Origin: JBGQBN01 sp041494805
Lineage (GTDB): Bacteria; Acidobacteriota; Terriglobia; Terriglobales; Acidobacteriaceae
Reading direction: 5' to 3'
DNA: 33,730 nt
Assembly: GCA_041494805.1 (NCBI GenBank)
Contig: JBGQBN010000045.1
Span: 1-33,730 of the forward strand
Shown: positions 23,333 to 32,589 of the stretch, piece after piece
Layout of the letters: each line of letters begins with the position of its first letter
Numbering within the stretch: the stretch's first letter is position 1
Translations under genes and position numbers: made by a program
The notes under the pieces: model-generated
The model's database searches: none
Seen by the model: only the letters and a program-made list of their open reading frames with translations
Told to the model about the DNA's origin: nothing

Positions 23333-26300
23333 ATGAAGATGGAAGAACAAAACGGCAAACCGCGGCGCGCGGATGTATGCCCCAGCAAAAGCGGCAAGCT
23401 CGACCTGGAGACAGCCCGCGCCCGCATCGCGGACACCAAAGGGCCGGAGTTTTGGCGCAGCCTGGAAGAGCTGGCCGGAAGCCCTGAATTCCGGGAGATG
23501 CTGCACCGCGAGTTTCCCAAGGGCGCGTCGGAATGGCTGGATTCGGCCTCGCGGCGTGGATTCCTCAAGCTGATGGGCGCGTCGCTGGCGATGGCGGGCA
23601 TGACCGCCTGCACCAAGCAGCCACTGGAGCCGATCGTTCCGTATGTGAAGCAGCCCGAGGAAGTGATTCCCGGCCAGCCTCTTTATTTCGCCACCGCGTT
23701 TACTCTGGGCGGATACGCCAGCCCGGTTCTGGTGGAAAGTCATCTCTATCGTCCGACCAAAATTGAGGGCAATGACCAGCATCCTGCGAGTCTGGGCGGG
23801 ACCGACGTATTCGCGCAGGCTTCGATCCTCGGAATGTACGATCCCGATCGCTCCCAGACCATCACGTATTTGGGTGATGTGCGCTCGTGGGGAGCATTTC
23901 TTGCGGCGATTCGGGGACCGCTTAGCGTGCAGAAGGGATTGCAGGGCGCGGGCATCAGGATCCTCACGCAGACGGTTTCCTCCCCCACGCTGGCCGACCA
24001 GTTACGGTCGTTTCTCCAGATCTATCCGCAGGCCAAGTGGCATGTGTATGAGCCGGTGAACCGCGACCATGTGCTCGAAGGCGCCAGGATGGCGTTCGGC
24101 CAGCCGGTGGAGACACAGTACAAGCTGGAAAACGCGGATGTCATTCTTTCGCTCGACGCTGACTTCCTCTACGCGGGCTTTCCGGGCTCCGCCAAGTACA
24201 TCCGCGATTTCGCCAAGCGGCGCAATCCAGAGAATGGGCAGATGAACCGGCTGTATGTGGTCGAGAGCGGGATGAGTTCGACCGGGGCGAAAGCGGATCA
24301 CCGGCTGCCGATTCGGACAGGAGATGTCGAGACTCTGGCGCGGGTAATGCCGGTTGTGGAGACCATAAACTCGAATCCTCCCGGGTTGAATGGTCAGCAG
24401 CAAGCCTTCGCTGCCGCCGTGTGGCGGGATTTGCAAAGCCATCGCGGGCCGAGCCTGGTGATTGCTGGCGAGCATCAGCCTGCTGTCGTTCACGCTTTAG
24501 CGCACCAGTTGAATCAAACGTTGGGCAACGTTGGCAAGACGGTCTTCTATACCGATCCAGTCAACGCGAACCCGGTGAACCAGACCGAGTCCATCAAAGA
24601 CCTGGTCGCCGATATGCGCGCCGGCAAGGTGGACATGCTGTTCATTCTGGGCGGCAATCCCGCCTACGATGCTCCCGCTGATCTCAACTTCGCCGATGCG
24701 CTCAAGAACACGAATATCCCGCTGCGTGTGCATCTGGGCCTCTATCAAGACGAAACCGCCGAACTCTGCCAGTGGCATGTGAACGAAGCGCACTATCTCG
24801 AAGCTTGGAGCGATGGCCGCGCTTACGATGGCACGGTGAGCATTGTGCAACCGCTGATTGCGCCGCTCTACGGCGGCAAGAGCGTGCACGAAATGACAGC
24901 CTTGCTTACCGGTCAGTCGGACGCAAGCGGGCACGATATCGTCCAGGCCTACTGGCGTAAGCAACATCCGGGCGCGGACTTTGACGTGTTCTGGCGGAAG
25001 TCCCTGCACGATGGATGGATTGAAGGGACGACGTTTACCCCCAAGCAGGTGACGGCGAAGGGTGCCAATCTGTCAACCTCCGCCCAGGCTGACGAACACG
25101 CGGTCGAGATCAACTTCCGGCCTGATCCTTCCATCTACGACGGCCGCTTTGCCAACAACGGCTGGCTGCAAGAACTGCCGAAGCCAATGACCAAGATCAC
25201 CTGGGACAATCCGGCGCTGATCGGTCCGGCCATGGCAGGGCGAATGGGGCTGAAGACCGAAGATGTGATCGAGTTGGAGTTGAATGGAAAGAAGATCCTG
25301 GCTCCGGTTTGGATCCAGGCCGGGCATCCCGACAATTCCGTTACCGTCTTCCTTGGCTACGGGCGCAGGCGTGCTGGCCGCGCAGGAACTGGAGCGGGCT
25401 TTGACATGTACGCGCTGCGCTCGAGCGCGGCCCCCTGGTTCACCAACGGCCTCGTGATCCACAAGACCGGCGACACTTACAAGCTGGCCTCGACGCAGAG
25501 CTACCAGACGATGGATACACCTGACGGTGCGACCCGTCCACTAGTACGCACTGCCTCTCTCGAGGAATACAAGAAGGAACCGAACTTTGCGAAGGAAGAA
25601 CAGCCTCCTGCAGAGCTGACACTCTACAAGCCCTACGATTATAAGAGCGAAGCCTACGCCTGGGGCATGGCCATCGACCTGAACGCCTGCGTAGGCTGCA
25701 ACAACTGCATCGTGGCCTGCCAATCAGAGAACAACATTCCGATCGTAGGCAAAGAGCAAGTCGTGATCGGACGCCACATGCACTGGTTGCGCGTGGATGC
25801 CTACTACCAGGGCGACCGCGACAATCCCAAGGCGTACTTCCAGCCCGTGCCCTGCATGCATTGCGAGAATGCGCCTTGCGAAGTGGTCTGTCCGGTGGGT
25901 GCAACTGTTCACAGCACCGAGGGCCTGAATGACATGGTCTACAACCGCTGTGTGGGCACGCGCTACTGCTCCGACAACTGCCCCTACAAAGTGCGGCGGT
26001 TCAACTTCCTGTTATTCCAGGACTGGGACACTCCACAGTACAAAATGATGCGCAATCCTGACGTGACCGTGCGCAGCCGCGGCGTCATGGAAAAATGCAC
26101 CTACTGTGTGCAGCGCATCAACCAGCACCGTATTGACGCGGAGCGAGCGGACGGCAAGATCCAGGATAGCGAGTTACAAACGGCGTGTCAGCAGTCCTGT
26201 CCGGCAGATGCGATTGTGTTCGGCAACATCAACGATCCCAACAGCCGCGTCTCGAAGCTGAAAGCCGAGGCGAGGAACTACAGCTTGCTGGCCGAACTGA

Positions 26301-26374
26301 ACACGCGTCCACGTACGACATACCTCGCTGAAATTCGCAATCCCAGCCCGGAACTGGAAGGGGAGCACGGCTAG
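23333..26374 (+). CDS. actB: Alternative complex III subunit ActB (molybdopterin-like plus iron-sulfur)
   Basis: This is 1013 residues from the ATG at 23333 (in-frame ATGs at 23303 and 23339 are alternatives; GGTGA precedes 23333). A Tat motif SRRGFLK lies internally at about residues 73-79, as in ActB proteins with an extended Tat region, followed by GMTAC. The middle is a molybdopterin-oxidoreductase-like domain (ActB1), which in characterised complexes carries no Mo cofactor. From about residue 780 an ActB2 ferredoxin-like part has four Cys groups: CVGCNNCIVAC, CMHCENAPCEVVC, CVGTRYCSDNC, and CTYC with CQQSC. In known complexes these hold three 4Fe-4S clusters and one 3Fe-4S. Electrons from quinol are thought to pass through these clusters to the ActA and ActE hemes. 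Confidence 0.95.
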   Translation: MKMEEQNGKPRRADVCPSKSGKLDLETARARIADTKGPEFWRSLEELAGSPEFREMLHREFPKGASEWLDSASRRGFLKLMGASLAMAGMTACTKQPLEPIVPYVKQPEEVIPGQPLYFATAFTLGGYASPVLVESHLYRPTKIEGNDQHPASLGGTDVFAQASILGMYDPDRSQTITYLGDVRSWGAFLAAIRGPLSVQKGLQGAGIRILTQTVSSPTLADQLRSFLQIYPQAKWHVYEPVNRDHVLEGARMAFGQPVETQYKLENADVILSLDADFLYAGFPGSAKYIRDFAKRRNPENGQMNRLYVVESGMSSTGAKADHRLPIRTGDVETLARVMPVVETINSNPPGLNGQQQAFAAAVWRDLQSHRGPSLVIAGEHQPAVVHALAHQLNQTLGNVGKTVFYTDPVNANPVNQTESIKDLVADMRAGKVDMLFILGGNPAYDAPADLNFADALKNTNIPLRVHLGLYQDETAELCQWHVNEAHYLEAWSDGRAYDGTVSIVQPLIAPLYGGKSVHEMTALLTGQSDASGHDIVQAYWRKQHPGADFDVFWRKSLHDGWIEGTTFTPKQVTAKGANLSTSAQADEHAVEINFRPDPSIYDGRFANNGWLQELPKPMTKITWDNPALIGPAMAGRMGLKTEDVIELELNGKKILAPVWIQAGHPDNSVTVFLGYGRRRAGRAGTGAGFDMYALRSSAAPWFTNGLVIHKTGDTYKLASTQSYQTMDTPDGATRPLVRTASLEEYKKEPNFAKEEQPPAELTLYKPYDYKSEAYAWGMAIDLNACVGCNNCIVACQSENNIPIVGKEQVVIGRHMHWLRVDAYYQGDRDNPKAYFQPVPCMHCENAPCEVVCPVGATVHSTEGLNDMVYNRCVGTRYCSDNCPYKVRRFNFLLFQDWDTPQYKMMRNPDVTVRSRGVMEKCTYCVQRINQHRIDAERADGKIQDSELQTACQQSCPADAIVFGNINDPNSRVSKLKAEARNYSLLAELNTRPRTTYLAEIRNPSPELEGEHG

Positions 26375-26391
26375 GCCCACGCAGCTAGATC

Positions 26392-27765
26392 ATGGACGAG
26401 CACACAAATCAAGTGACGGCGAGCACCGGGGCCCCGGTCATAGAACCTGGGCACACATTCGGCAGCGTCACGGACAAGATCAGCTCGATCGTGCTCACCC
26501 GGCCCACGTCCACCGGGTGGTTCGTTGGTTTTGGCGTGGCTTTCCTGCTTACCATGATGTTGCTGTATGCCATCGCCTATCTGTTCGTGCGTGGCGTGGG
26601 CATCTGGGGCGTGACCGTTCCTATTAGCTGGGGATTCGCCATCGTCAACTTTGTTTGGTGGATCGGAATTGGCCACGCGGGAACGCTGATCTCGGCCATT
26701 CTTCTGTTGCTTCGGCAGTCGTGGCGCAACTCCATTAACCGCTTTGCCGAAGCCATGACACTTTTCGCCGTGGCCTGCGCCGGAACCTTCCCTCTGATCC
26801 ACGTGGGCCGCCCGTGGCTGGCTTACTGGCTGTTTCCCTATCCCAACACGATGAAGTACTGGCCGCAGTTCCGCAGTCCGCTGGTCTGGGACGTGTTCGC
26901 GGTTTCAACCTATGCCACCATTTCGGCGATGTTCTGGTTCATCGGTCTGATTCCTGATCTGGCCACACTGCGGGACCGCACCGACAAACCGGCGCTGAAA
27001 ATCATTTACGGCATGTTGGCCATGGGTTGGCGCGGTTCGGCGCGGCACTGGCACCGCTATGAGACCGCTTACTTGCTGCTGGCGGGACTGGCGACTCCGC
27101 TTGTGCTCTCGGTTCACACCGTGGTCAGTTTGGACTTCGCCAGCAGTATCGTGCCCGGTTGGCACACCACTATCTTTCCTCCATATTTCGTGGCGGGTGC
27201 CATCTATTCCGGCTTTGCCATGGTGTTAATGCTGGCCATTCCCATCCGCAAGATTTACGGATTGGAAGATTTCATCACCAAGACCCATCTTGAAAACTCG
27301 GCCAAGGTCATGCTGGCCACCGGCCTGATCGTAGGCTACGGCTACATTATGGAAGGCTTCATGGGCTGGTACAGCGGCAACCGCTACGACGCCTTCACTT
27401 TCTGGAACCGCCTCCATGGCCCCTATGCGTTTTGGTACTGGTCGCTGCTGATTTGTAACCTGGTCATTCCGCAAGTGCTGTGGATTCGCAAACTGCGCAC
27501 CAGTCCGGTGTGGTTGTTCCTCATTTCGTTCGTGGTTCTGATCGGCATGTGGCTGGAGCGCTTCATCATCGTTGTGGTCAGCCTGCACCGCGACTTCCTG
27601 ACTTCGTCGTGGGGCATGTACTACCCCACGCGCTGGGACTGGATGACTTACATCGGCACCATCGGCATGTTCCTGGCCTTGATGTTCCTGTTCGTGCGCA
27701 TCCTACCGATGATCTCGATTTTCGAAATGCGCACGCTGCTGCCCGAGGCGGAGGTGAAGGAATGA
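26392..27765 (+). CDS. actC: Alternative complex III subunit ActC, NrfD/PsrC-like membrane protein
   Basis: This 457-residue integral membrane protein of the NrfD family has roughly ten transmembrane helices. It binds quinol and is proposed to take part in proton movement. Typical motifs include WWIGIGHAGTLISAILLLLR, GTFPLIHVGRPW and SVHTVVSLDFASSIVPGWH, whose His and Asp line the quinol/proton path in known structures. It begins 17 nt after actB, and its TGA overlaps the actD ATG (ATGA at 27762-27765). No clear Shine-Dalgarno sequence precedes the ATG. Confidence 0.95.
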   Translation: MDEHTNQVTASTGAPVIEPGHTFGSVTDKISSIVLTRPTSTGWFVGFGVAFLLTMMLLYAIAYLFVRGVGIWGVTVPISWGFAIVNFVWWIGIGHAGTLISAILLLLRQSWRNSINRFAEAMTLFAVACAGTFPLIHVGRPWLAYWLFPYPNTMKYWPQFRSPLVWDVFAVSTYATISAMFWFIGLIPDLATLRDRTDKPALKIIYGMLAMGWRGSARHWHRYETAYLLLAGLATPLVLSVHTVVSLDFASSIVPGWHTTIFPPYFVAGAIYSGFAMVLMLAIPIRKIYGLEDFITKTHLENSAKVMLATGLIVGYGYIMEGFMGWYSGNRYDAFTFWNRLHGPYAFWYWSLLICNLVIPQVLWIRKLRTSPVWLFLISFVVLIGMWLERFIIVVVSLHRDFLTSSWGMYYPTRWDWMTYIGTIGMFLALMFLFVRILPMISIFEMRTLLPEAEVKE

Positions 27766-28298
27766 GGCGTCCTCCGGTTTATGGGCTCATGGCGGAGTTT
27801 GACTCCGCAACTACGCTGGTGGCGGCAGCGGAACGGACACGGAACGCCGGATACACGAAGATCGACGCTTATAGTCCTTTTCCGGTGGAAGGGCTGGCGG
27901 AAGCGGTTGGATTCCATCGCGACCTGGTGCCCCTGGTGACACTAATCGGCGGCTTAGTCGGCGGATTGACCGGATATCTGATGCAGTACTGGATTGCGAC
28001 GGTGAGTTATCCCGTGAACGTCGGAGGCAAACCGTATCACTCCTGGCCGGCGTTCATCGTGGTCACATTTGAAATGACGATCCTGTTCGCGGGAATTTCC
28101 GCGGTGCTGGGCATGCTGGCGCTGAATGGACTGCCGATGCCGTACCACCCAGTATTCAACGTGCCGCGGTTCGCGTTCGCAACCAAAGACAGATTCTTTC
28201 TGATCGTGTTCTCGACCGATCCCAAGTACGACGCCACGACCACGCGCCGATTCCTGGAGGGCTTGGGGTCGCGGTCGATTTCGGAGGTGCCTAGTTAG
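27762..28298 (+). CDS. actD: Alternative complex III subunit ActD (DUF3341)
   Basis: This is 178 residues from the ATG overlapping the actC stop. An N-terminal soluble alpha/beta part (YGLMAEFDSATTLVAAAERT, then YTKIDAYSPFPVEGL) precedes a two-helix hairpin: GGLVGGLTGYLMQYW and the segment around TILFAGISAVLGML. A C-terminal region (FFLIVFSTDPKYD) returns to the soluble side. This is the DUF3341 architecture of ActD, a structural subunit without cofactors. The GGAGGTGAAGGA just before the start, inside actC, is a strong ribosome binding site. Confidence 0.94.
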   Translation: MRRPPVYGLMAEFDSATTLVAAAERTRNAGYTKIDAYSPFPVEGLAEAVGFHRDLVPLVTLIGGLVGGLTGYLMQYWIATVSYPVNVGGKPYHSWPAFIVVTFEMTILFAGISAVLGMLALNGLPMPYHPVFNVPRFAFATKDRFFLIVFSTDPKYDATTTRRFLEGLGSRSISEVPS

Positions 28299-28323
28299 CA
28301 TCGCGGCCAAACTCGGTTATTGG

Positions 28324-29001
28324 GTGGCGCTGCGGCTGCGGGCCACGAGACACAGGTCGTCTCGCTTTGCAGTGTCCGTAGTGGCCGCGCTTGCAACTGT
28401 GGCGCTGGCCGGCTGCCGCCAGGACATGCACGACCAGCCACGCTTCAAACCCCTGGCCCAGAGCGACTTTTACAGCGATCTGCGTTCCGCGCGGCCGCCG
28501 GTCGAGGGAACCGTGGCGCGGGGGCAGTTGCACGACGACACATATTTCTACACCGGCAAGATCGGAAACAATCCCGGGGACTTTATGCCCTTCCCGGTGA
28601 CTGAGGACGTGCTGGCACGGGGGCGCGAGCGCTTCAATATCTATTGCGCTCCCTGTCATTCACGGCTGGGTGACGGCAACGGAGTGATTCCCTCGCGTGG
28701 TTTTCCGCGGAAGCCGCCTTCGTATCACAGCGAGCGGCTGCGCAAAGTTCCGCTGGGTTATTTCTTTGATGTAATGAGCAACGGATTCGGCATCATGCCG
28801 GATTATGCTTCGCAGATTCCGCCGCGTGACCGCTGGTGCATTGTGGCCTACATCCGCGCGCTGCAGTTGAGCCAGGGGGCTACGCCGAGCGATGTTCCTG
28901 TAGGACAGAAAGTGCCGTCGGAACCGCCGAATTTCGGGGAGCCAGGATCCGGCGCCACTCTGCCCACAGTGGAAGCGAAGCCCCCCCAGGAACGGAAATG
29001 A
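28324..29001 (+). CDS. actE: Alternative complex III subunit ActE, monoheme cytochrome c lipoprotein
   Basis: This is 225 residues from a GTG at 28324; no ATG fits. A basic, hydrophobic signal ends in VALAGC, so C31 is the lipidated residue and the protein is tethered to the membrane. One heme site CAPCH lies at 108-112 in the typical context YCAPCHSRLGDGNG, with a probable axial Met in FGIMPDYA. It belongs to the class I cytochrome c fold and is a likely electron exit from the complex toward the oxidase. The Pro/Glu-rich tail overlaps the actF ATG by 4 nt (ATGA). Confidence 0.92.
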   Translation: MALRLRATRHRSSRFAVSVVAALATVALAGCRQDMHDQPRFKPLAQSDFYSDLRSARPPVEGTVARGQLHDDTYFYTGKIGNNPGDFMPFPVTEDVLARGRERFNIYCAPCHSRLGDGNGVIPSRGFPRKPPSYHSERLRKVPLGYFFDVMSNGFGIMPDYASQIPPRDRWCIVAYIRALQLSQGATPSDVPVGQKVPSEPPNFGEPGSGATLPTVEAKPPQERK

Positions 29002-30194
29002 GCACGGCACGGGTAAACGAACTGGACTTGATGGCGCCACCGGTGGTTAAGACCATCGAGCGGCGCTCGCTCGTCGTTGGCTTGGGTTTCGGTCTGATCT
29101 CGGCGGTAGGTGCCTTTGTGCGCCCGGAGGACTTCTTCCGCGCCTATCTGGTTGGCTATATGGCCTGGCTTGGTGTAGCCCTGGGATCGATGGCGATTCT
29201 GATGCTGCGGCACCTGACCAAGGGCGGCTGGGGCATGATCATCCGCCGCATCCTGGGGGCGGCCATGCGGACGTTGCCGCTCCTGGCGGTCCTGTTTGTG
29301 CCAATCTTGTTTGGGCTGCGGAGTTTGTACCCGTGGGCAAACCCCGGTGAGATTGCCAAGAGCGAGCATTTACGGCAGATCACGCAAAGCTATCTGACGG
29401 TGCATGGCTTCATGGTGCGGGCCGTGATTTATCTCGCCATCTGGAATGTCTTGTCGTTTTTCCTGACCAAATGGTCGCGGGAACAAGACCATCCGGGTGC
29501 CCGCGATAACAGTGGGCGCTTCAAGGCGCTCAGTGGACCGGGGTTGATTCTCTACGGCTTTACTATCTCGTTCGCAGCCATTGACTGGGTGATGTCCATC
29601 GACCCCAGCTGGATTTCCACCATCTATGGCTTGTCGTTCCTGATCGGACAGTTGTTGTCAGCGCTTTGTTTCGCAGTCGTTGTGGAGCGAATTCTCTTCC
29701 GCTACAAGCCCATGTCGGACCTATTGAAGGCCGAGTACGTGCACGACCACGGGAAGTTCATGCTCGCCTTCATCATGGTATGGGCCTACTTTGCGTTTTC
29801 GCAGTGGCTCATTATCTGGGCGGGAAATTTGCCGGAAGAAATCACCTGGTACATGCGGCGGTTGAACGGCGGTTGGGGATACGTCGGGCTGTTCCTCGTG
29901 ATATTTCACTTCGCAGTGCCCTTTGTATTTTTGCTCTCACGGTCGTTCAAGCGTGACGTGACACGGCTGGTTTGGCTGGCGGTGTGGCTGCTTCTGATGC
30001 GTTACGTGGACCTGTTTTGGATGGTGGAACCGAACTTCTCGAAAACCTTGAGCGTGACTTGGGCGGACGTCGTAGTCCCGGTTGCGATGGGCGGTTTGTG
30101 GCTGGCCTATTTCTTCCGCAACCTGAATTCCATGCCACTCGTGCCCGCGTATGACGTGTTTGCCACTGAAGTGCTGGAGCCGGCACATGAGTGA
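28998..30194 (+). CDS. actF: Alternative complex III subunit ActF, membrane protein
   Basis: This is 398 residues from the ATG overlapping the actE stop. About ten transmembrane helices are visible. ActF resembles ActC in overall plan but is a separate subunit. It carries the conserved LTVHGFMVRAVIYLAIWNV, FAAIDWVMSIDPSWISTIYG and YVHDHGKFMLAFIMVWAYF regions typical of the family, where an HDHGK-like site sits near the second proton pathway. A GGAA before the ATG is a weak ribosome binding site; coupling to actE is likely. The next gene starts 8 nt before its end. Confidence 0.94.
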   Translation: MSTARVNELDLMAPPVVKTIERRSLVVGLGFGLISAVGAFVRPEDFFRAYLVGYMAWLGVALGSMAILMLRHLTKGGWGMIIRRILGAAMRTLPLLAVLFVPILFGLRSLYPWANPGEIAKSEHLRQITQSYLTVHGFMVRAVIYLAIWNVLSFFLTKWSREQDHPGARDNSGRFKALSGPGLILYGFTISFAAIDWVMSIDPSWISTIYGLSFLIGQLLSALCFAVVVERILFRYKPMSDLLKAEYVHDHGKFMLAFIMVWAYFAFSQWLIIWAGNLPEEITWYMRRLNGGWGYVGLFLVIFHFAVPFVFLLSRSFKRDVTRLVWLAVWLLLMRYVDLFWMVEPNFSKTLSVTWADVVVPVAMGGLWLAYFFRNLNSMPLVPAYDVFATEVLEPAHE

Positions 30195-30675
30195 CGAAAC
30201 CACCAAACACGGGCATAGCGGTAACGCTGATTTCGAGCGGGAAGATTTGGGCGCAAAGTCGATTTTCGACTTCTTGATCGGGCTGGCGATTGTCTGCGCG
30301 ATCGTCTATTTCATTCTGCGCGGCATGTACGCATACCTCGACGCTCGTGAGAAATCTAACCAGCCGCCGCAGAATCCTCTGGTGGCAGCCAGGCCGGAGA
30401 TGGGCCAACCCACGACGGCGGAGACGAAGGGTGAAATCAAGAAGGTTTTTCCCGAGCCGCGCCTGGAAGACGATGAGCGTGGGGAATTGAACGGTATCCG
30501 CCTCGAGGAAGAACGAACGCTTAACAGCTACGGCTGGGTGGATGAGAAGGCCGGTGTGGTCCACATTCCCATCGAGCAGGCGATGAAGCTGCTGGTCTCA
30601 CGTGGATTGCCGACGAGACCGCAGAAAGATGCTGCCGCAGCCCACGGACAGAACCAAACAACTACAAGACAATGA
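30187..30675 (+). CDS. Small membrane protein of the ACIII-oxidase operon, unknown function
   Basis: This is 162 residues from the ATG at 30187, overlapping the actF end by 8 nt. It has one transmembrane segment at about 29-48 (FDFLIGLAIVCAIVYFILRG), flanked by a hydrophilic His-containing N-terminus. A linker rich in Pro and charges leads to a compact C-terminal signature: LNSYGWVDEKAGVVHIPIEQ and then AMKLLVSRGLPTRP. From memory, similar GWVD/IPI-AM-LL-RGLP tails occur in proteins next to Sco genes in oxidase operons, but I know of no assigned function. It may be the counterpart of the small extra subunit ActG, or an assembly factor. Neither is proven. Confidence 0.85.
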   Translation: MSDETTKHGHSGNADFEREDLGAKSIFDFLIGLAIVCAIVYFILRGMYAYLDAREKSNQPPQNPLVAARPEMGQPTTAETKGEIKKVFPEPRLEDDERGELNGIRLEEERTLNSYGWVDEKAGVVHIPIEQAMKLLVSRGLPTRPQKDAAAAHGQNQTTTRQ

Positions 30676-30710
30676 TCATCTCCAAGAATCAGAGGCCGCC
30701 TAGCCAGTAA
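30672..30710 (+). CDS. Possible 12-residue coupling peptide
   Basis: An ATGA junction at the end of the preceding gene opens a frame of 12 codons (MIISKNQRPPSQ) that stops three bases before the Shine-Dalgarno GGAG of the Sco gene. It could carry ribosomes to the next start or be chance. No homology is claimed. Confidence 0.2.
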   Translation: MIISKNQRPPSQ

Positions 30711-30721
30711 GGAGCACAACG

Positions 30722-31591
30722 GTGCAAAGTAGGACCAAATTCGTGAACTGGAGACTGGGACTCGCGGCGTTCGCGCTGCTGGGTGCGGCGCAGGCGCAGA
30801 TGTATCCCGGCAACGGCGTGGGCGCCATGACCACTCCTCCCACCAATCAGCGTCCGCCCATGCTGAAGCAGGTGGGTATCGAGCAGCACCTGGACGAGCA
30901 GATTCCACCGAATCTGACTTTCCGCGATGAGGGCGGAAAGCCGGTGCGGCTGGGGGATTACTTCGGCAGGAAGCCGATGGTCCTGAACCTGGTCTATTAC
31001 CAGTGCCCGATGCTGTGTAGCGAAGTGTTGAGCGGATTGACCACCGCTCTCACCATGGTGAAGTTCGACGTTGGAAAAGAATTCGACATTATTACAGTCA
31101 GCATCGACCCGCGGGAAACTCCCGCGATGGCCACGGAAAAGAAACGCACCTTCTTGCAGCGTTACCGCCGGGCGGGAGCCGAGCAGGGATGGCATTTCCT
31201 GACTGGCAACGAGCCGAACATTGAGGCCCTGACCAAGGCCGCCGGCTTTGGATATCAGTTCGATGAGAAGACGGGACAGTTCGCGCACGCAACCGCAATC
31301 ATGGTCCTTACGCCTGAAGGAAAGATCTCGCGGTATTTCTACGGTGTGGAGTATCCGCCGAAGGATCTGCGTCTGGGTCTGGTGGAGGCCTCGCAGAACA
31401 AGATCGGCAACGTGGTGGATGAAGTGCTTCTCTACTGTTACCACTACGATCCCGGCACGGGGAAGTACGGCGCCATCATCATGAACGTCATGCGGCTGGC
31501 GGGAACAGTCACGATACTGATTTTGGGGTCGTTCATGTTCATCATGTTCCGCCGGCCGGCGCGTCCGATGGGAGCAGAACGGGCCAGATAG
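30722..31591 (+). CDS. SCO1/SenC family copper chaperone for the CuA site
   Basis: This is 289 residues from a GTG at 30722 with AAGGAG seven bases upstream. A signal sequence (LGLAAFALLGAAQA) leads to a thioredoxin-like domain. The copper-binding pair C95 and C99 lies in YYQCPMLCSEV, with H189 in FAHATAIMV. The family delivers copper to the CuA centre of cytochrome oxidase or keeps its cysteines reduced. A C-terminal transmembrane helix (about 258-280) is an addition to the shortest Sco proteins, so both ends may touch the membrane. Location directly before ctaC fits the role. Its end is 2 nt from ctaC. Confidence 0.93.
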   Translation: MQSRTKFVNWRLGLAAFALLGAAQAQMYPGNGVGAMTTPPTNQRPPMLKQVGIEQHLDEQIPPNLTFRDEGGKPVRLGDYFGRKPMVLNLVYYQCPMLCSEVLSGLTTALTMVKFDVGKEFDIITVSIDPRETPAMATEKKRTFLQRYRRAGAEQGWHFLTGNEPNIEALTKAAGFGYQFDEKTGQFAHATAIMVLTPEGKISRYFYGVEYPPKDLRLGLVEASQNKIGNVVDEVLLYCYHYDPGTGKYGAIIMNVMRLAGTVTILILGSFMFIMFRRPARPMGAERAR

Positions 31592-31593
31592 AT

Positions 31594-32589
31594 ATGTTCA
31601 ACAACTTTCCATTGTGGCCAGAGCGGGCCTCCAGCATGGCGGGCAACGTCGATGCCCTCTACGTTTTCCTGCTGGTGTTGTCGGGGATGATGTGCGCGCT
31701 GATCTACACACTCATCCTGGTGTTCGCCGCCAGGTATCGCCACCGGCCGGGGCATGAAGCCGAGCAGATTGAAGGCTCCACTCCTCTGGAGCTTACCTGG
31801 TCCGTGATTCCTTTTGGCGTGTTCGTGGCGATCTTCATATGGGGCGCAGTGATTTTCTTCCAGGAGCGAAATCCCCCCCGTGGCGCCACGGAAATCTACG
31901 TCGTGGCCAAACAGTGGATGTGGAAGCTGGAACACGAGGACGGCCACCGCGAGATCAACTCGCTGCACGTGCCGGTGGGCCGCGACGTGAAGATGATCAT
32001 GACTTCTCAGGATGTAATCCACAGCTTTTACGTGCCCGCTTTCCGCATCAAGCAGGATGTGCTGCCCGGCCGCTACACGACCGCGTGGTTCCGCGCCACC
32101 AGACCGGGCACGTATCATCTGTTCTGCGCTGAATACTGCGGCACGCAGCACTCCGGCATGATCGGAGAAGTTGTGGTCATGGATCCGGCGCAGTATGAAG
32201 CGTGGCTGAGCGGCGGCGCTTCGGGAACGCCGCTGGCAGTGACCGGTCAGAGGCTCTTTGCCGAGCTTGGGTGCAGCACTTGCCACCGCTCTGATACCCA
32301 GGGCCGCGGCCCAAATCTGGAAGGGAAATATGGCAAGCCGGCGTTGCTCGAAGACGGCAGAACCGTTACGGCGGATGAAAACTACATACGCGAGTCCATC
32401 TTGAGCCCAGGCGCAAAGATCGTCTCCGGATTCAAACCGATTATGCCCACATTCCAGGGAATCATAAGCGACGAGCAACTCAACGCATTGGTCGCCTACA
32501 TCAAATCTCTGAACCAGCCGCAACTGGGCCAGGCCGGCAAGAGTGTTGCCGAGGGCAGCCCACAACCCCACAGCCAACAGGTGCAATGA
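31594..32589 (+). CDS. ctaC: Cytochrome c oxidase subunit II with fused cytochrome c (caa3 type)
   Basis: This 331-residue protein has two N-terminal transmembrane helices (about 20-46 and 70-90) and a cupredoxin domain with all CuA ligands: H143, C178, E180, C182, H186 and M189 in HSFYVPAF and CAEYCGTQHSGM. A class I cytochrome c is fused at the C-terminus, with CSTCH at 227-231 and a likely axial Met in KPIMPTF near 284. The fused heme domain marks a caa3-type oxidase that takes electrons directly from the ACIII cytochromes. Its TGA overlaps the ctaD ATG (ATGA). Confidence 0.96.
   Translation: MFNNFPLWPERASSMAGNVDALYVFLLVLSGMMCALIYTLILVFAARYRHRPGHEAEQIEGSTPLELTWSVIPFGVFVAIFIWGAVIFFQERNPPRGATEIYVVAKQWMWKLEHEDGHREINSLHVPVGRDVKMIMTSQDVIHSFYVPAFRIKQDVLPGRYTTAWFRATRPGTYHLFCAEYCGTQHSGMIGEVVVMDPAQYEAWLSGGASGTPLAVTGQRLFAELGCSTCHRSDTQGRGPNLEGKYGKPALLEDGRTVTADENYIRESILSPGAKIVSGFKPIMPTFQGIISDEQLNALVAYIKSLNQPQLGQAGKSVAEGSPQPHSQQVQ

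Noticed and set aside
27480..27761. Upstream extension of actD inside actC
   Set aside because: The extension is a shadow of actC; the ATG at 27762 has a strong ribosome binding site and gives the normal ActD length.
28836..28997. Upstream extension of actF inside actE
   Set aside because: It is a shadow of the actE 3' end; the ATGA overlap at 28998 gives the conserved ActF N-terminus.
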